Assembly (NCBI GenBank): GCA_031216445.1
Contig: CM062219.1
Coordinates: forward strand, 19,475,001 to 19,539,000
DNA: 64,000 nt
Reading direction: 5' to 3'
Origin: Lateolabrax maculatus
Taxonomy: Eukaryota; Chordata; Actinopteri; Acropomatiformes; Lateolabracidae
Positions 1-12,000 of this stretch are shown here, in pieces (the stretch's first letter is position 1; every line of letters starts with the position of its first letter). The notes beneath the pieces were generated by a model. That model searched no databases and was not told where the DNA came from. It saw only the letters and a list, made by a program, of their open reading frames with translations. Both the position numbers and the translations under genes were made by a program.

Positions 1-863
1 AGTTACAAAGTGTGAACAGCTTCTGGTCCCAAAAGACCCCCCCATTCTGTATTCCTGTTTCGAAAAAAATATGGCACCTACTAACTAAACCCAGAATCTG
101 CAAGTGAATTGATTAAAACCAACACGTCAACATTTTGGTAAAAATGTTTATTCATTCCCTGGCGAAGAATTAGGGCGGGTATTGAAGTAACTTAAGTCGT
201 TTGAAAAGAAATTTCTGTAACACTGCCTGAGACATCTACCAAGTCGGAAAACAGCCTCATTAAAAAAAAAGACAAACCCCCCCAGCCCCACCCCCCGAGA
301 GCAGCGGCAGCAGAGCTGCAAGGATCGCCCGCCTCGAAGAACCAGTTTTGGTGTCTGGCCCAGGGCGTCGCTATGGCAATAACAAAGAGCAGGGAGGGAG
401 GGATTTGCGGAGGAGAACATACCTGAGCGACAACAGTGAAACCTGAGAGGAGGGAGGAGGTTCAGCTCTCGCTGAGGCAAGGAGGAGGCTTCACACAGAC
501 AAAACAAAACAAAACAAAACATACGACAGACCATGTTTCTCTGTATGTGACCAGAACACTGAAAGGCTGGATCTGTGGATATGTATATCTGGTTTTCTAT
601 TGTCCTCCGTTACTGCCAGAGTTTCCGGCTCAAATATTCTGTGAATCCTATAAAGAAGAGAATTCTAAAAATTCTTTAAATATTAATTTACTTTTGTGAT
701 CATACTTTCCTGTGATCTATGAAGATCCTTATATGTGCAAACTTACTGGCTAATAAAACTAATCCAGGGGGGAAAATATGTAGAATGTATCTTTTTCTCT
801 AGCTACATGTGGGTGTTAAATGTGTATTCAAGTACACTAATACTGTTATAAAATGAGATTTTT

Positions 864-891
864 AATTATTATTATTATTATTATTATTATT
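864..891. repeat. (ATT)n microsatellite
   Basis: An uninterrupted run of about nine ATT units followed by an A-run, in AT-rich intergenic DNA. Confidence 0.9.
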
Positions 892-1935
892 AAAAAAGAG
901 GACCTGGCTGCCCGATGGAGCTGGTTCAATGACAAAAACTCATGGCTACTGAGTTACAGCCATTTACAGTATATGCATCATGTTGAAGTGCCACCCATAG
1001 ATGAAATGCCCTGAAATGATGAAGGATCCCTTTGAGTCGGGTTTCTATCAATTAGATTAAGCACAGTAAAGTTGGAGTAAGTGGTTGCATCATTTCTTGT
1101 GAAACTTTTGTTGCTGGGTATGGAGTGTGAATCCTGGCCAGGAATGGCGGACTCCACCAGTAACATTGAAAAATACTAAATAGAGAGGTAATGAATGTAA
1201 ATACATTGAATGGCTATTGAAGAAAAAGTATTGTAGTAAAAGTAGTATCAAAAAACAAAAAAGGTGCTCAAACATACAAGTAGACAAATGCCCTAAATCA
1301 CAGGGTTCCCAGAGGCAAGATTTTGACATGGATACCTAGGAAATTCCCTGTATTCAACCCTGAATTAGTTACTAATTAATTAAATAATTAATTAATTTAT
1401 ATATAAATTAGATTTATATAACCACAATAACAAAAAAAAATAATTTAAGTTCCAACACTAGTCTAGTAAATTACTTAAGGGGTTACCAAAAAAAGAAACG
1501 ATCATATTGATGATGTCTTATAAAATATGACGAAAGACATTTGGAGCTTCATTTGAAAACCTCAAAAGCAGCTTGTAAAAAAATGACAGTCGGTAGGCTG
1601 TAGTGTATTGAGAGAGAAGCATTACCAGCCACACATTGTTGTGACTATTAAAAAATGCAAAGAATTTGTGTTTGTTTCTGAGTGTCCTGGCCAGGCGAGA
1701 ACAGATGCTATCACTCAGTTTAATGCAGAGTCTGATTTCTACGGCACCTGAGGGGAATCTGATTGAGAGAAGGTCTGTAACAGGTGGGAAACCTAAGAAC
1801 AATCCCTGTCTGTTCTCCGCTGGATTGCCACTTAATACAGTGACTCTGCATTTAGGGCAGCACAAACCACAAACTATCCAACACTCTCCTGTTTTATCTC
1901 CATCACCTTTTTACTACTCTGGGTTTTTTTCCTCA

Positions 1936-2009
1936 AATAAATAAATAAATAAATGAATGAATAAATGAATGAATGAATGAATGAATGAATGAATGAATGA
2001 ATAAATAAA
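1936..2009. repeat. (AATA)n/(AATG)n tetranucleotide array
   Basis: About 18 tetranucleotide units that shift from AATA to AATG and back to AATA. Read on the other strand this produces an artefactual Ser-Phe-Ile-His repeat protein, which is not a gene. Confidence 0.9.
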
Positions 2010-2105
2010 AGTACTTGTATCGGCCGATACTCAATATCAGCTGATACACAAGATCAGGTTGCGGAATTGTTTTGGGGAAGGCAAAAATTGTATTGAACAT
2101 CTCTA
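2010..2105. repeat. Decayed interspersed repeat with TATCGGCCGATAC core
   Basis: Contains the self-complementary block TATCGGCCGATAC, then a second near-palindrome (ATCAGCTGAT), ending in a sequence like ACATCTCTAAAT. I recall this arrangement from abundant small repeats in fish genomes. Family assignment is not possible by eye. Confidence 0.4.
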
Positions 2106-2801
2106 AATGTAAGTGCAATATTCCCTCTCTCTCAGCACCACTATGTTCACCAGATAGCCTCCAACTGTGTCTGTCTGCTGTTTGGTGCTGAGCAGGTAGT
2201 GTACAGTGTACTGCTCCAGCCGAAAAAGAAAAAAAAAAAAAACAACTACATAATGAGAGCGGTGAGAGTGAACCGTAACAGTGAAGTTTGGGGCCAGACA
2301 GCCGAACAATGAGCCCAAACTCACTATAAAGCTCTGTAAAGCTGAGAGGCACAGCACAACGTCAACATCACTGCTGTGGAGATGGAGGACAACATCTGTC
2401 ACCGTGAGTTGTAAAGTCCTTTCCATATAACTGAACGGTGACATAGCTCACAGTCATTCTGTCTTCTATTTTGTGTGGGATCTAAATACTTCGTTAAGAT
2501 TATAGGATTTTTTTTCCAGGAAAACACACACACACAAAAAAAGGATTGATTTACTGCTGCTGTTAAAGCTGCAAAAGACATAATGCAGGTCTACTATTTA
2601 AAACTATAAATTTTATCATAAGTCAGACCCTGTGCCGCTAATGAAGGTTATCTCAAAAATGTTTAAAGTTTTAAAATCACTGTATGGGAAATGACTGTTT
2701 AGTTTTGCCAAAAATCATAACCAACGATGTAAACTGACTCTGGTCTTCCTTTTCAGTTTGGCTCATTTTAAAGGCTAAACTTATATAGAAATAGTCATTT
2801 T

Positions 2802-2900
2802 AGGGCTGTAACTGAGCAATTTTTTTCATTATCAATGAATCTGTTGTTTTTTTTTTTGTCAAGCGATGAATTGTTTAGTCTATAAAATAATTGATGAATA
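2802..2900. repeat. Decayed fish interspersed repeat
   Basis: The segment reads like GGGCTGTAACTGAGCAAT, then TTTTCATTATCAATGAATC, a T-run, and GTTTAGTCTATAAAAT. This matches the pattern of a common fish repeat beginning GGGCTGCAACTAACGATT. It is diverged and interrupted by homopolymers. Confidence 0.45.
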
Positions 2901-3704
2901 AAAGAATTCCATGTGGTTTGACTAATCAATGAATTCACCAGTGGTTTCAGAATGAGTGACTATAAAAGCACCTTCACACTCAGTCCACTGCTCTCCATGC
3001 ACAGTTTGGCTGTCGGCGCAGCTTGAGTCAAGTCCTAATTGAGATTCTTCAGTGTTTTGCTCACAGCTGGAGTCCAGACAATGGATCCATAAACAGACAA
3101 CTAGTCAACCCACAGAGGCGCCAGCTGCAACTGCAACATGCGACCCCACACTGCCAGAGCCCCTAAACAGGGCCCTAACACAGCCCGAGTTAGAGGTTTG
3201 ACTCCTCTCTAGATGAGGAGGACGTGCTCTGGGTTTCTCTTTGTTTAGGACTTTTCTCAACCTCAGTGTGAAGCCTCAGTCGTAAAGTTTCACCAGTTTC
3301 ATCATGGTAAATGACACCTTCATCATGTAGTCCTCCTCCAAAAAGCAAACACACACAAACAAACATCACCCCCATGTAGTCAAATTGTATTTCCCTCTTA
3401 ATTTGCGTACATTGTGTGTATAGTACATCGGAGTGATGACTGAAAACTCAAGAAGTATCTGACAGAAGTGGCTGGATTAAAGGTTTGGTTTCTTTTTTAT
3501 GGATCAATGTTTTGATAACTGGCTTTTTTTATATATCTCATACTCTACTCACGATTAAACATAAATCTCTTAAAATATCATAGTTAATCCTTAATTTTCC
3601 CCCTGAAGCTACACCAAACACCTTAATCTAGCCAGAAATTCCTTAGTTAGTCAATTCACTTTAAAAGGTGAAAACCAAACCCCTTAAATGGAGCATTCTC
3701 AGAT

Positions 3705-3785
3705 ATATTCCGGCCGGGGACCTTTGTTGCACGTTATCCCCCCTACTATCTCCCATGTTTCCTGCCTGTCAACCAGACTCTGGAT
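3705..3785. repeat. SINE-like repeat fragment
   Basis: The block CCGGCCGGGGACCTTTGTTG, then a pyrimidine-rich stretch, then CCCATGTTTCCTGCCTGTCA resembles a tRNA-derived fish SINE that I recall as having GGGGACCTTTGTTGCATGTCA and TTTCCTGTC blocks. Only the inner part is present. No intact box A/box B promoter was seen. Confidence 0.45.
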
Positions 3786-4874
3786 GGATGGAATATTCAC
3801 TCTGGGACCCACATGAAGGTCATAATGCAGGAGCCACCTTCAGTAATATTGAACCTTAGTGGATAAGTTACAAAAAAAACAGTGACACAACCTGTGGGCC
3901 CTTGGGCATCTGGGTGTTATTGAGATATAAAAATGCTACTCTCTTAATAATTAACTGAAAATCGAATTAAAAATATACTTACTATACTTGTGGGCAAATT
4001 AATGAGTTTTTAAAGGTTCAAACCACAGATCTGCTCTGAGCCAATTTAAGAGCGAATCATTAACAGAGAAGGACACCCATTAACAACATGTAAAATAAAG
4101 AAACTAATGACAAAATAAAGTAGAGAGGACACAACAACACTTTCAGGATGAGAAATCAACACTCGCCAACAGGAAGCTTCAGCCCTGACCAGATCCAGTG
4201 CCTGAACCTGTCTGTGTGGAAAATTTTACAGAAGATTTCAGGCAGCTGCCATGACGCCTTCACCTCAGCTCAACCTTCATTCCATTTGCCTTTCAAGTCA
4301 CGATTCAAATTCTCAGTCGCTGATTTCAAGGTCAACCATTTCCATAAGGAGACTAGCATTTCCATAATCAAAAGGACTCAAACTTGCTTGGTCTGCAGTG
4401 CTTGTTTATGGAAAAACATGCAGGCTGGTTGGACACATGCCTTCAGGAGCAGCTATGTTCAGACACAACACCTAGCTCTGCTTCTGAGTTTTGTCACATT
4501 TTTACACTGGGAATACATGAAGGGATACTGCACCCAAAATCCCTCTTCTTACTAGCAGAGATTGATCTCACTAAGACCATGAGATGGATGTAAAAACGTT
4601 ATAGTTTGAACAGTGCTGATTCCTGTCAGAGTACACTAATGTTGACACGTTTTCACAGCAGGAAGTACTGGAACTGGTCATTTTTTATTTTGTTTTAGGA
4701 ACTTCTGAGCTTTGAGACAATAAAAACAACACAAAGGCAGTGTAACAGTATTTTAGTAAAACATTGATAATTTGGAACATAATTATAATTTGAGTGTTAA
4801 TAACCAAATATGAATTGTACCATGGACCCTGGTACCGGTTGTGTAAGTGGTTCCGTTCATAATACAATTGAGGG

Positions 4875-5010
4875 TCCAAGTCAGTCTGGCGCTCCACGTG
4901 CACACATTTCCCAATCCACACGCCATTGCAGTTGGTGGCAGTAATGCACCGTAGCGTTGTTTGCCAAGCGCCATATAAATCAATTAGAAGAAGAAGCATG
5001 CGCATTATGC
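4875..5010 (-). repeat. Interspersed repeat fragment (antisense)
   Basis: On the minus strand the segment runs from a TTCTTCTTCTAATTGATTTA block into ATGGCGCTTGGCAAACAACG and GGTGCATTACTGCCACCAAC. I recall this as a widespread fish repeat. It lies in otherwise featureless intergenic DNA. Confidence 0.45.
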
Positions 5011-6299
5011 AACCTGATGAGAGCAAAAAGAAGAGCTGCTGTGGTGGTTTGTCCCGGAAAAAGGCAGCAATAGAAAAAATATAATATGAGATTGTGTAAA
5101 TGTGGGTATGGCCCACTGGCCTCTGACTCAGCCAGGCTACGCGACTGGTTCGTTCACAATGATGTCATTCAGAATAAAAATGACTTTCCTGGGCTTTGGA
5201 AAAGTTTTACAAAGATTAAACCCATGTGGCTCAAAAATATACAATACAAAGAGTAATAAAAGACCAAGTAAACAGCTGGAGGTGTCCTGTCAACAGTTTT
5301 ACAGACGTTACAATGGAAGTCTATGGGGAAAATGTTTTTTGGGCCACAGGGGATTTTTCATTATCATGGCAACTGGGAAAAATTGGAAGCAAAGCTGAGC
5401 ATTGGCGCCTTATAATACACCAAAGATAGGGCGGCGCGTGGACCCTAGCAGGCATGGGCGGATGACGACTTTTACGTCACACAGACCAAAGCAGGCCCTC
5501 GCTGATGTACAGTATATGTCTGCCAGTTGGTACCAGTTTAACAAAAGACATTTTGTCTTTCTTTAAATTGGGATGAGTCTGAAGAGATATAATTATAGAG
5601 TAAATCACAAGAAGAAAAACCAAAGAATAAGGTAAAGGCTTAATAAATGATTTTGTGTAACAAAAACATATTCTTCTGCTTTTCATCCTGGTTTATCATC
5701 TTGCAACCCAAAACCTAAACCGAAAAACATCAATCGATAGTTATTTCATTACTGTGGGCTGTAACTTCTACTTTCAGTGTATCCCTTTATGTATACGTAC
5801 TCAGTCCAATACAGTCCTGCAGTAAACATTCACTTCATGAAGGTTCTAAAGTTCAGTTTTTGTTGGAACTGTTTTAAAGAGCGGTTGCTGTAGTTTGTGT
5901 GCTGCTGCTGAACTGTACTGACTGAGAAGTCTTTCTTTAGTCTACCCTCGTTGACCTAAAAGAGGATGCAAAATATGCAAAAAACTATTACATAACACTA
6001 GGCTTACTTCAACTCAAAAGGTATTGCCAGTAAAGCACACAGTTTGTATAGTGGTTTCATCCTCTCTGGTGTCTTTATTCAATGATAATACTCCTAGAGT
6101 GTCTGTAACCCCCAGCAGTGACTGTATAAAGGCCTTTTAGCAGACTGACAGAAGGTCATTGGCTTTTCAGACGTTTTAAGGGATTTGTTAAGACGTTTTT
6201 TTTTTTTTTTTCCTACAGGGGAAAAAGTCCAAAAGTCCAAAACAGAGCCAGACACTACGGAGGGTAACACAACCAACCACAACACACCTATGAAGTGAA

Positions 6300-6745
6300 C
6301 GTTTCGAGCCCCCGCACAGCCTGACCGCGCTGGCTGTGCGGGGGGAGGAGAGGTGAGCGCAGCCGCCCAGGTGAAAGCTCCTCTGCTCCCCAAGGAGTTT
6401 AACACACATCGAGCCTAAACACTCAAAACTCACGACACACACACACACACACAGGTACATCTCTGCATTTACCTGGACTCACTCCGTTTCCTTCGCGGGT
6501 TGATGTGGGGGGGGAAAAAAGGTGACGCCTGCTCTCAGTCGGTTGTGCGGGCGTTTTGTCACCGCACCATGTTTCCCTCTTCTTCCTGCTTGTGGAGCGC
6601 TCCTCCGGCTCCGGCTCCGGCTCCCCGCCCTTCTCCTCCTCCTCCTCCCCCTCCTCTTCCTCCCCCCGCGGCAGCCTCACCTGCTCTGCCCGCCGCACAA
6701 ACCTGCGGGACCGGTCCGACACGACGAGCGCTTTGAAACAGAAGT
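6300..6745. promoter_or_regulatory. Orphan CpG-rich block, candidate promoter
   Basis: This stretch is strongly GC- and CpG-rich against AT-rich surroundings, with runs of CTCCTCCTCC and CCGGCTCCGG. Open frames in several registers reflect composition, not coding. On the minus strand a good donor-like site (CCAG followed by GTAAATG, near 6,472) follows the GC-rich segment. It could therefore be a first non-coding exon of a gene running left, such as the expected divergent WDR7; that link is inference only. Confidence 0.4.
6309..6344. repeat. Perfect 13-bp inverted repeat with 10-nt loop
   Basis: Arms CCCCCGCACAGCC (6,309-6,321) and GGCTGTGCGGGGG (6,332-6,344) are exactly complementary around a 10-nt loop. 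It lies inside the orphan CpG-rich block. Confidence 0.9.
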
Positions 6746-7797
6746 AAATAAGTTGGTTAAAAAGCAGCGGCTGGCGTTCAGTCAGAGGCTGCGGAAGTGC
6801 GCTCCGGTCAGGTGACGCACAGGTAAAGGTGTGTCACTGGATCCTTAATTAAAGCAGGTGGTCCTTTAAGGGGGGGCTGCCTCCTGCTGTTGTCGGTTTA
6901 ATCATCCACTTTAAATAAGAATCCTCTAAAATATAGGATCGAATTAGGGACATAAAACTGGAGAATTTCAGTTCCTGCTGTTTATATTTTTATCAATTAA
7001 TCTGAGAAAAATTCATGACCACACCGGGAAAATGTAATGGATATATTTATTTGTTCAAAAAGTGCCGTCTAATATTATTAAGGCATGAGGAGAGATGATC
7101 AAGAGAGATGATGATAAGAGATGATTGTGGTATTTTGACGCTTTGAAAGGATAGAGAGTTATAAATAGGCCCTGACCTTTGCCAGGGAAACTGCTGCAAG
7201 GCATGGCAGGTTTCAGTGGCACCTTTCAACAACAAGGCAACATGTAAAAGAGACATAAGAAATACGAAAAGAAACTTGCGAAGATCATAAACCAGCTAAA
7301 ATTTAATAGAACATAATAAGCAAAAGAACACAAAGATTGTTTTTTTTCCACTGCCAGTTTCTAGGGGGCAGACAGGAGTGATGGAAGCTGTGTTAGTGTT
7401 GTGTTGTTCTTGTGTTATTCGAGTGATCCGATGCAGGCTGGTTGGGACCCTTCCAGCTTTCTTCTCTCTGTTCTTTCCGACAGTCATCAGAGTGTTTACA
7501 TCCTGCTCATAGCATTGGATTTGTGTTACTTTCCAACAACAAGTTTTGTCAGTTCTGACGTAGTATGCTCCACTTGTTGACCAGCAGTGACACCTAAAGA
7601 GAATCCTGCACAACAGTTACCATTGACAAACATCATACACCAGTAGGTTATTATGGGGCGATGTCCCACATGTCGAGATCATGTTGAAACTGATTTATAA
7701 TGTTGTAACTGTGACTGTCACTCTGTTTTACAAATATACATATCATTCTGTGTTTATTTACTGTAACAGTCTAATCAGAAAAGTTGAACCCTGAATT

Positions 7798-8100
7798 TTA
7801 AAGGGGCACTCCACTGATTTTACACATTAATTCATGTGTCATAAGGCGTACTTCTCAGCCTGTGATAAATAATGTCTTCTAAGGCTCTGGAGAGAGCTTT
7901 GTCAAGTCTGAGAAAATAACCCTGATGACATCACTATGACATCATCAGGGTATATTTTATCTCTGCTTGGATTTGAGCCTTTTAACAGAAAACTTGTATT
8001 ATAAATTGGGGGTGTGGAGTTTGAACAGCATGGGCATTTACCAGTCAGTGAGGGTCTAATAAAAGATGCTACCAGGTTGCATCATGGGAAATGTAGGCTT
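7798..8100 (+). repeat. Fish interspersed repeat beginning GGGGCACTCCACTGATTTTA
   Basis: The segment runs from AAAGGGGCACTCCACTGATT through an internal inverted repeat ACCCTGATGA/TCATCAGGGT (7,919-7,928 and 7,942-7,951) to AGGTTGCATCATGGGAAATG. I recognise the opening and closing blocks as a repeat common in spiny-rayed fish genomes. No coding capacity is seen. Confidence 0.55.
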
Positions 8101-8407
8101 AAGTGTTTTTATCACCTGACCCATGCTAGGCACCAAAAGTCAGGCCTGTATCTTATTTTGATCTGTCTTGTGTGAGTCCCCCAACTTTATGGAAGGGCAA
8201 TGCTAATTCACTGGAGCACCCCATTATTTTAAGTAAGCATAACAGCGCTACCACTTTCTACAGCACCTTTCGAATAAAAAAAAAACTTGAAGGAAACGGT
8301 AAAGGAAAAAAGATGAAACCCCAGGTGGGGAGGTCCAAAGCTCAACTTGACTATATTAATGCAATTGTTACAGTTTTGTTTAGAATTGGGAAGATGGGCT
8401 GTGAAGT

Positions 8408-8480
8408 GCATTTATCAAATCAAGTCAAATAAAGTCAAAGTTTATTTTATAGCAACTTCAGTTGGCCAAAGTGCTGAACA
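8408..8480 (-). repeat. Retroelement tail-like repeat
   Basis: The (AATCAAGTCAAATAAAGTCA)-like block followed by AGTTTATTTTATAGCAACTT and GGCCAAAGTGCTGAACAGG resembles the widespread fish retroelement 3' tail that has TTTATATAGC and CCAAAGTGCT motifs. Confidence 0.45.
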
Positions 8481-8859
8481 GGCTTAAAATACCAATATAA
8501 ATGGATATAAAAGAGCCGAATGTACGCTATTGCAAAGACAAGTTTAAAGAAAGGAGAAATAGATATAATGTGGCTCTTTGTGGAGTGAAATTTAAAAGCA
8601 GAATCAAGAGGGACTGGAAGGAGAAAAATAAGGCATTGCTTGTGAATGTCACCTGAGACAGTCAAAAATGTGTTTTTTTCCTAAACTTCAGGAAATATAT
8701 ATTGGATGGAGTGCATTGTTGAAGAGATTGTAAATTCTTTCTTTTTTTTTAAGTCATGGTGATTTGAGGTCTTTTATTCTTTTTCCTGTGGAGAGCAGTA
8801 AAACTCATAGAAGCGTCTAAACTGCCAAATATTCATGAAAGAAGAAGAAGAAGAAGAAG

Positions 8860-9058
8860 CCCCGCCTTTCCGGTCGTCTATTGGCCAATCAGGAGCCGAC
8901 ATCCTGGAGCAGCTCACTGTACCTGTAGTGTGGCTCGGGAGCGGGGCAGCTAGTGGGCTAATATACTGACAGAAAGCTAAAAACACAACACTTTTTATTT
9001 ATTAAGCTGTCCAGTTCCACCCGGGTAACCAGCTCACACCACAGCCGTAGACTGCACC
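8860..9058 (+). promoter_or_regulatory. TXNL1 promoter and 5' UTR
   Basis: The segment directly before the TXNL1 start codon is GC-rich and has no TATA box. It carries a palindromic double CCAAT box (ATTGGCCAAT, 8,880-8,889) about 170 bp upstream of the ATG, preceded by a short (GAA)n run. CCAAT sites in this position are typical NF-Y sites of housekeeping promoters. The transcription start itself cannot be placed from sequence. Confidence 0.6.
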
Positions 9059-12000
9059 ATGGTCGGTGTTAAAGTGATCGGGAGCGACCCAGACTTCCAG
9101 CCGGAGCTAGCGGCCGCCGGCTCCAAGCTCGCCGTGGTGAAGTTCACAATGGCCGGGTAAGATCACCGAAGCGGCGCCGAGGCCGCGCGGCTGGCCGGGC
9201 TCGGCACCGTAGTCTCTTCTGTCAACGCAGCCCTGGGAAACACTCAGAGCTCGTCGTCTAACTGCTGCGGGTCGCTGACACGAGCTGTGCGGCTCCGTTA
9301 TCCGACAGGAACAGCCGGTCAGCATGCTATCGTTAGCAGCCGTCAGCTAGCTAGCTGTGCTGCTTACAATGACAAAGCAGTATTACAGTAAGGTGGCTGC
9401 TGCTGACCGAGCTGTCGCAAGGGTTAATGCTGTGTCGGTTAATTAAGTGGAGAGTGGGCTGTCATGGCTCATCTTGCTTCGTCACCAGGAAAAAGTAGCA
9501 AACATGGCCACCATTAAATGAGTTAAACAACAAAATCTGTTACGTTTTCCTCCCCACTGTATCCGGTCCCAGTAACGTCATGTCTTTGGCTGCACTTTGA
9601 CTGCACTTGGTGCGAGGCTGTGATCTGCAGATAAATGACACCAAATCAAAGCCAGTTTTGAGAAATACGAGACCCATTCTGTATACGACTTCTGAAATGT
9701 GAAGAGTTGCCTGTTATCTTAGCATGTATGAGTGTCAATAAACTGAAAAACCTTGTGAGGTTCAGGGGAGTTGGGTAGGGATATTAGCACTTGGGACGAC
9801 AGTATGTACATGGTCAGATTCTTGGTTTTGTGTCTCATCCTTTATCTGAAGTACAGTAAATCACACTAAGATGCAGGAAAATTGTTACGTTTCTTGTGAT
9901 ATGCAGCAGAGGTGAGCAGAAAAATCCTCACATTTGAAAAGCTGGAAGCAAAGTCTTGATTTTTACTTGATAAATAACTAAATTGTTGTAACTTCCTCTA
10001 ATATTAAATAACTTCTTGATGAACTGCCCTAAATCAGTTCAGCTCTCGTTGAGAGACCAGAGTAGCGCACTAACACACTCTCCTCTGCCTCCTCAGGTGT
10101 CGGCCCTGTGTCAGAATAGCTCCAGCCTTCAACATGTTGAGTAACAAATACCCACAGGTCGTCTTCCTTGAAGTCGATGTTCATGTCTGCCAGGTACGTC
10201 TGGTCGGCCTCATCCACCGCATGGTTTTCATCCAACAGAGCCTCGACGCAACTGGGAAAAAGATTCAAAAAGAGCAATGGTTGTTGAATGACTTGCTCTG
10301 TAAACCCAGGTCAACCCCTGGGTTTAACATTTATTATATTGTGATTATTCAAGCAGTGTCAGATCAGAGCGAAAGTCAGGTCAGAAATCACGTGTTGAGC
10401 CATTTAGACAGTTTTTCCTTCTAGTGTTGACACAATATTATATTAAATAAGTATACTATTTTCATTACTGAATTCAGTTATGAACCAACAACAAAGGAAA
10501 AAATCCCTGACAAAAACTTCACTCACTTAATGTAATCAAAACGAGTTGTACAAGAAGCATCGAAAAGGGAAATCTGCCATTGAAATGGTGATTTATTTTC
10601 GTTTGTTTTTCCTAATCTAATTTCATCATCGGAGACACGTATATCATTGTTTGAACCAATCATCTCATTGCATTTTGGCTAAGGCAACTAGTGGGCCAAA
10701 CTCCCCCAAAAGGTCAGTGTAGTCTGGAGGAAGTAGAGTTCCTAGAGGCAAAGGTTGGCAAGGGTTAACTTTTAGACAAGGTTTCCATGACACAAAGCTG
10801 ATTTCACAAAACCTCTCCTCTTCTCTTTCTCAGGCGACAGCAGCAGCCAACAACATCCCAGCCACACCAACATTCTTGTTCTTTAGGAACCGGGTCCGGG
10901 TGGACCAGTATCAGGGGGCAGACGCTGCTGGCCTGGAGGAAAAGATCAAACAGCACACAGAAAATGACCCGGGAAACAGCGAGGACTCCGACATTCCAAA
11001 GGGATACGTGAGTGGAAAATGATCTTGACACCTGAAGTATTTAGGTTGTATGTGTGTAGGATTTCATATTGAACCTTATGTAGATATATATAGATATAGA
11101 TATAGATATGTGTGTGTGTAAATATACAGACATAGACACACACACACACACACACACGTATATGTGTGTGTGTGTGTGTGTGTGTGTTTGTATGTCTGTA
11201 TATATCTTATTTCTTTGTAGCAATGTGGGTATGGACCTCTTCTGCCCTGTAGAGAGTAAGAAATGATATCTGACCATAAAAAGATAAGAAGACACACAGC
11301 ATGTGTCATGAATTTGGAAACAGACGAAGGCAGTAAATGTGTACATTCATCAGGGAGTTGCTTCAAAAGGACACGAAGGCTGAAACAGACCCAGAAGCTG
11401 ATTTCCTCGTGTTTGCTTTGTTTTCAGATGGACCTCATGCCTTTTGTCAACAAAGCCGGCTGCGAGTGCCTCAACGAGAGCGACGACTGTGGCTTTGATA
11501 ACTGCTTAATCAAAGACTCGACCTACCTGGAGTCCGACTGCGATGAACAGGTACGAGGTCTTAACTCGAACAACTTGCCCCCCAGCCCTCACCCCCTCAG
11601 TCCCTGTTCCAATTCTTGTCAAGCTCTCTGTTCTCGCACGACACATATGAAGTTTACACTGATAAAGGAGGCAGATTTGCCACCTGAAAAACAGATGTCG
11701 ACTGCCTCCTTCTCATCTCCAGCTGGCTGAAATGAGATAACGGCCGCTTGCAGGTTTTTATCAGCTGTAGCTAGCTAACAGACATCCTCCGTTGGGAAGT
11801 AAAGTTCTATTACTGCTGTTGATAGGATAAACAGGAAACGACTGTACATTTCAGCCCCATGGTCGTTGATTGTACTTTCTCAGTTTACTTGTCTGATAAG
11901 TTGAATTTGAAGGTAACTTGTCCTTTCATCTTGTCTAGTTGCTGATAACTATCGCCTTCAACCAGCCTGTGAAGCTCTTCTCTATGAAGCTACTGTCTTC

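Larger units (their letters stand above)
1..8860. other. Intergenic region upstream of TXNL1
   Basis: No exon with recognisable protein homology was found on either strand. The longest open frames (for example 148-534 minus) lack known domains and overlap low-complexity sequence. The stretch holds microsatellites, several decayed interspersed repeats listed separately, and one CpG-rich block at 6.3-6.8 kb. In human, WDR7 lies divergently beside TXNL1, but no WDR7 coding exon is visible here. A WDR7 first non-coding exon cannot be excluded. Confidence 0.6.

Noticed and set aside
148..534. 128-codon minus-strand frame near the window start
   Set aside because: Cys- and Phe-rich from A/T homopolymers and (CAAAA)n; no domain or splice context supports it.
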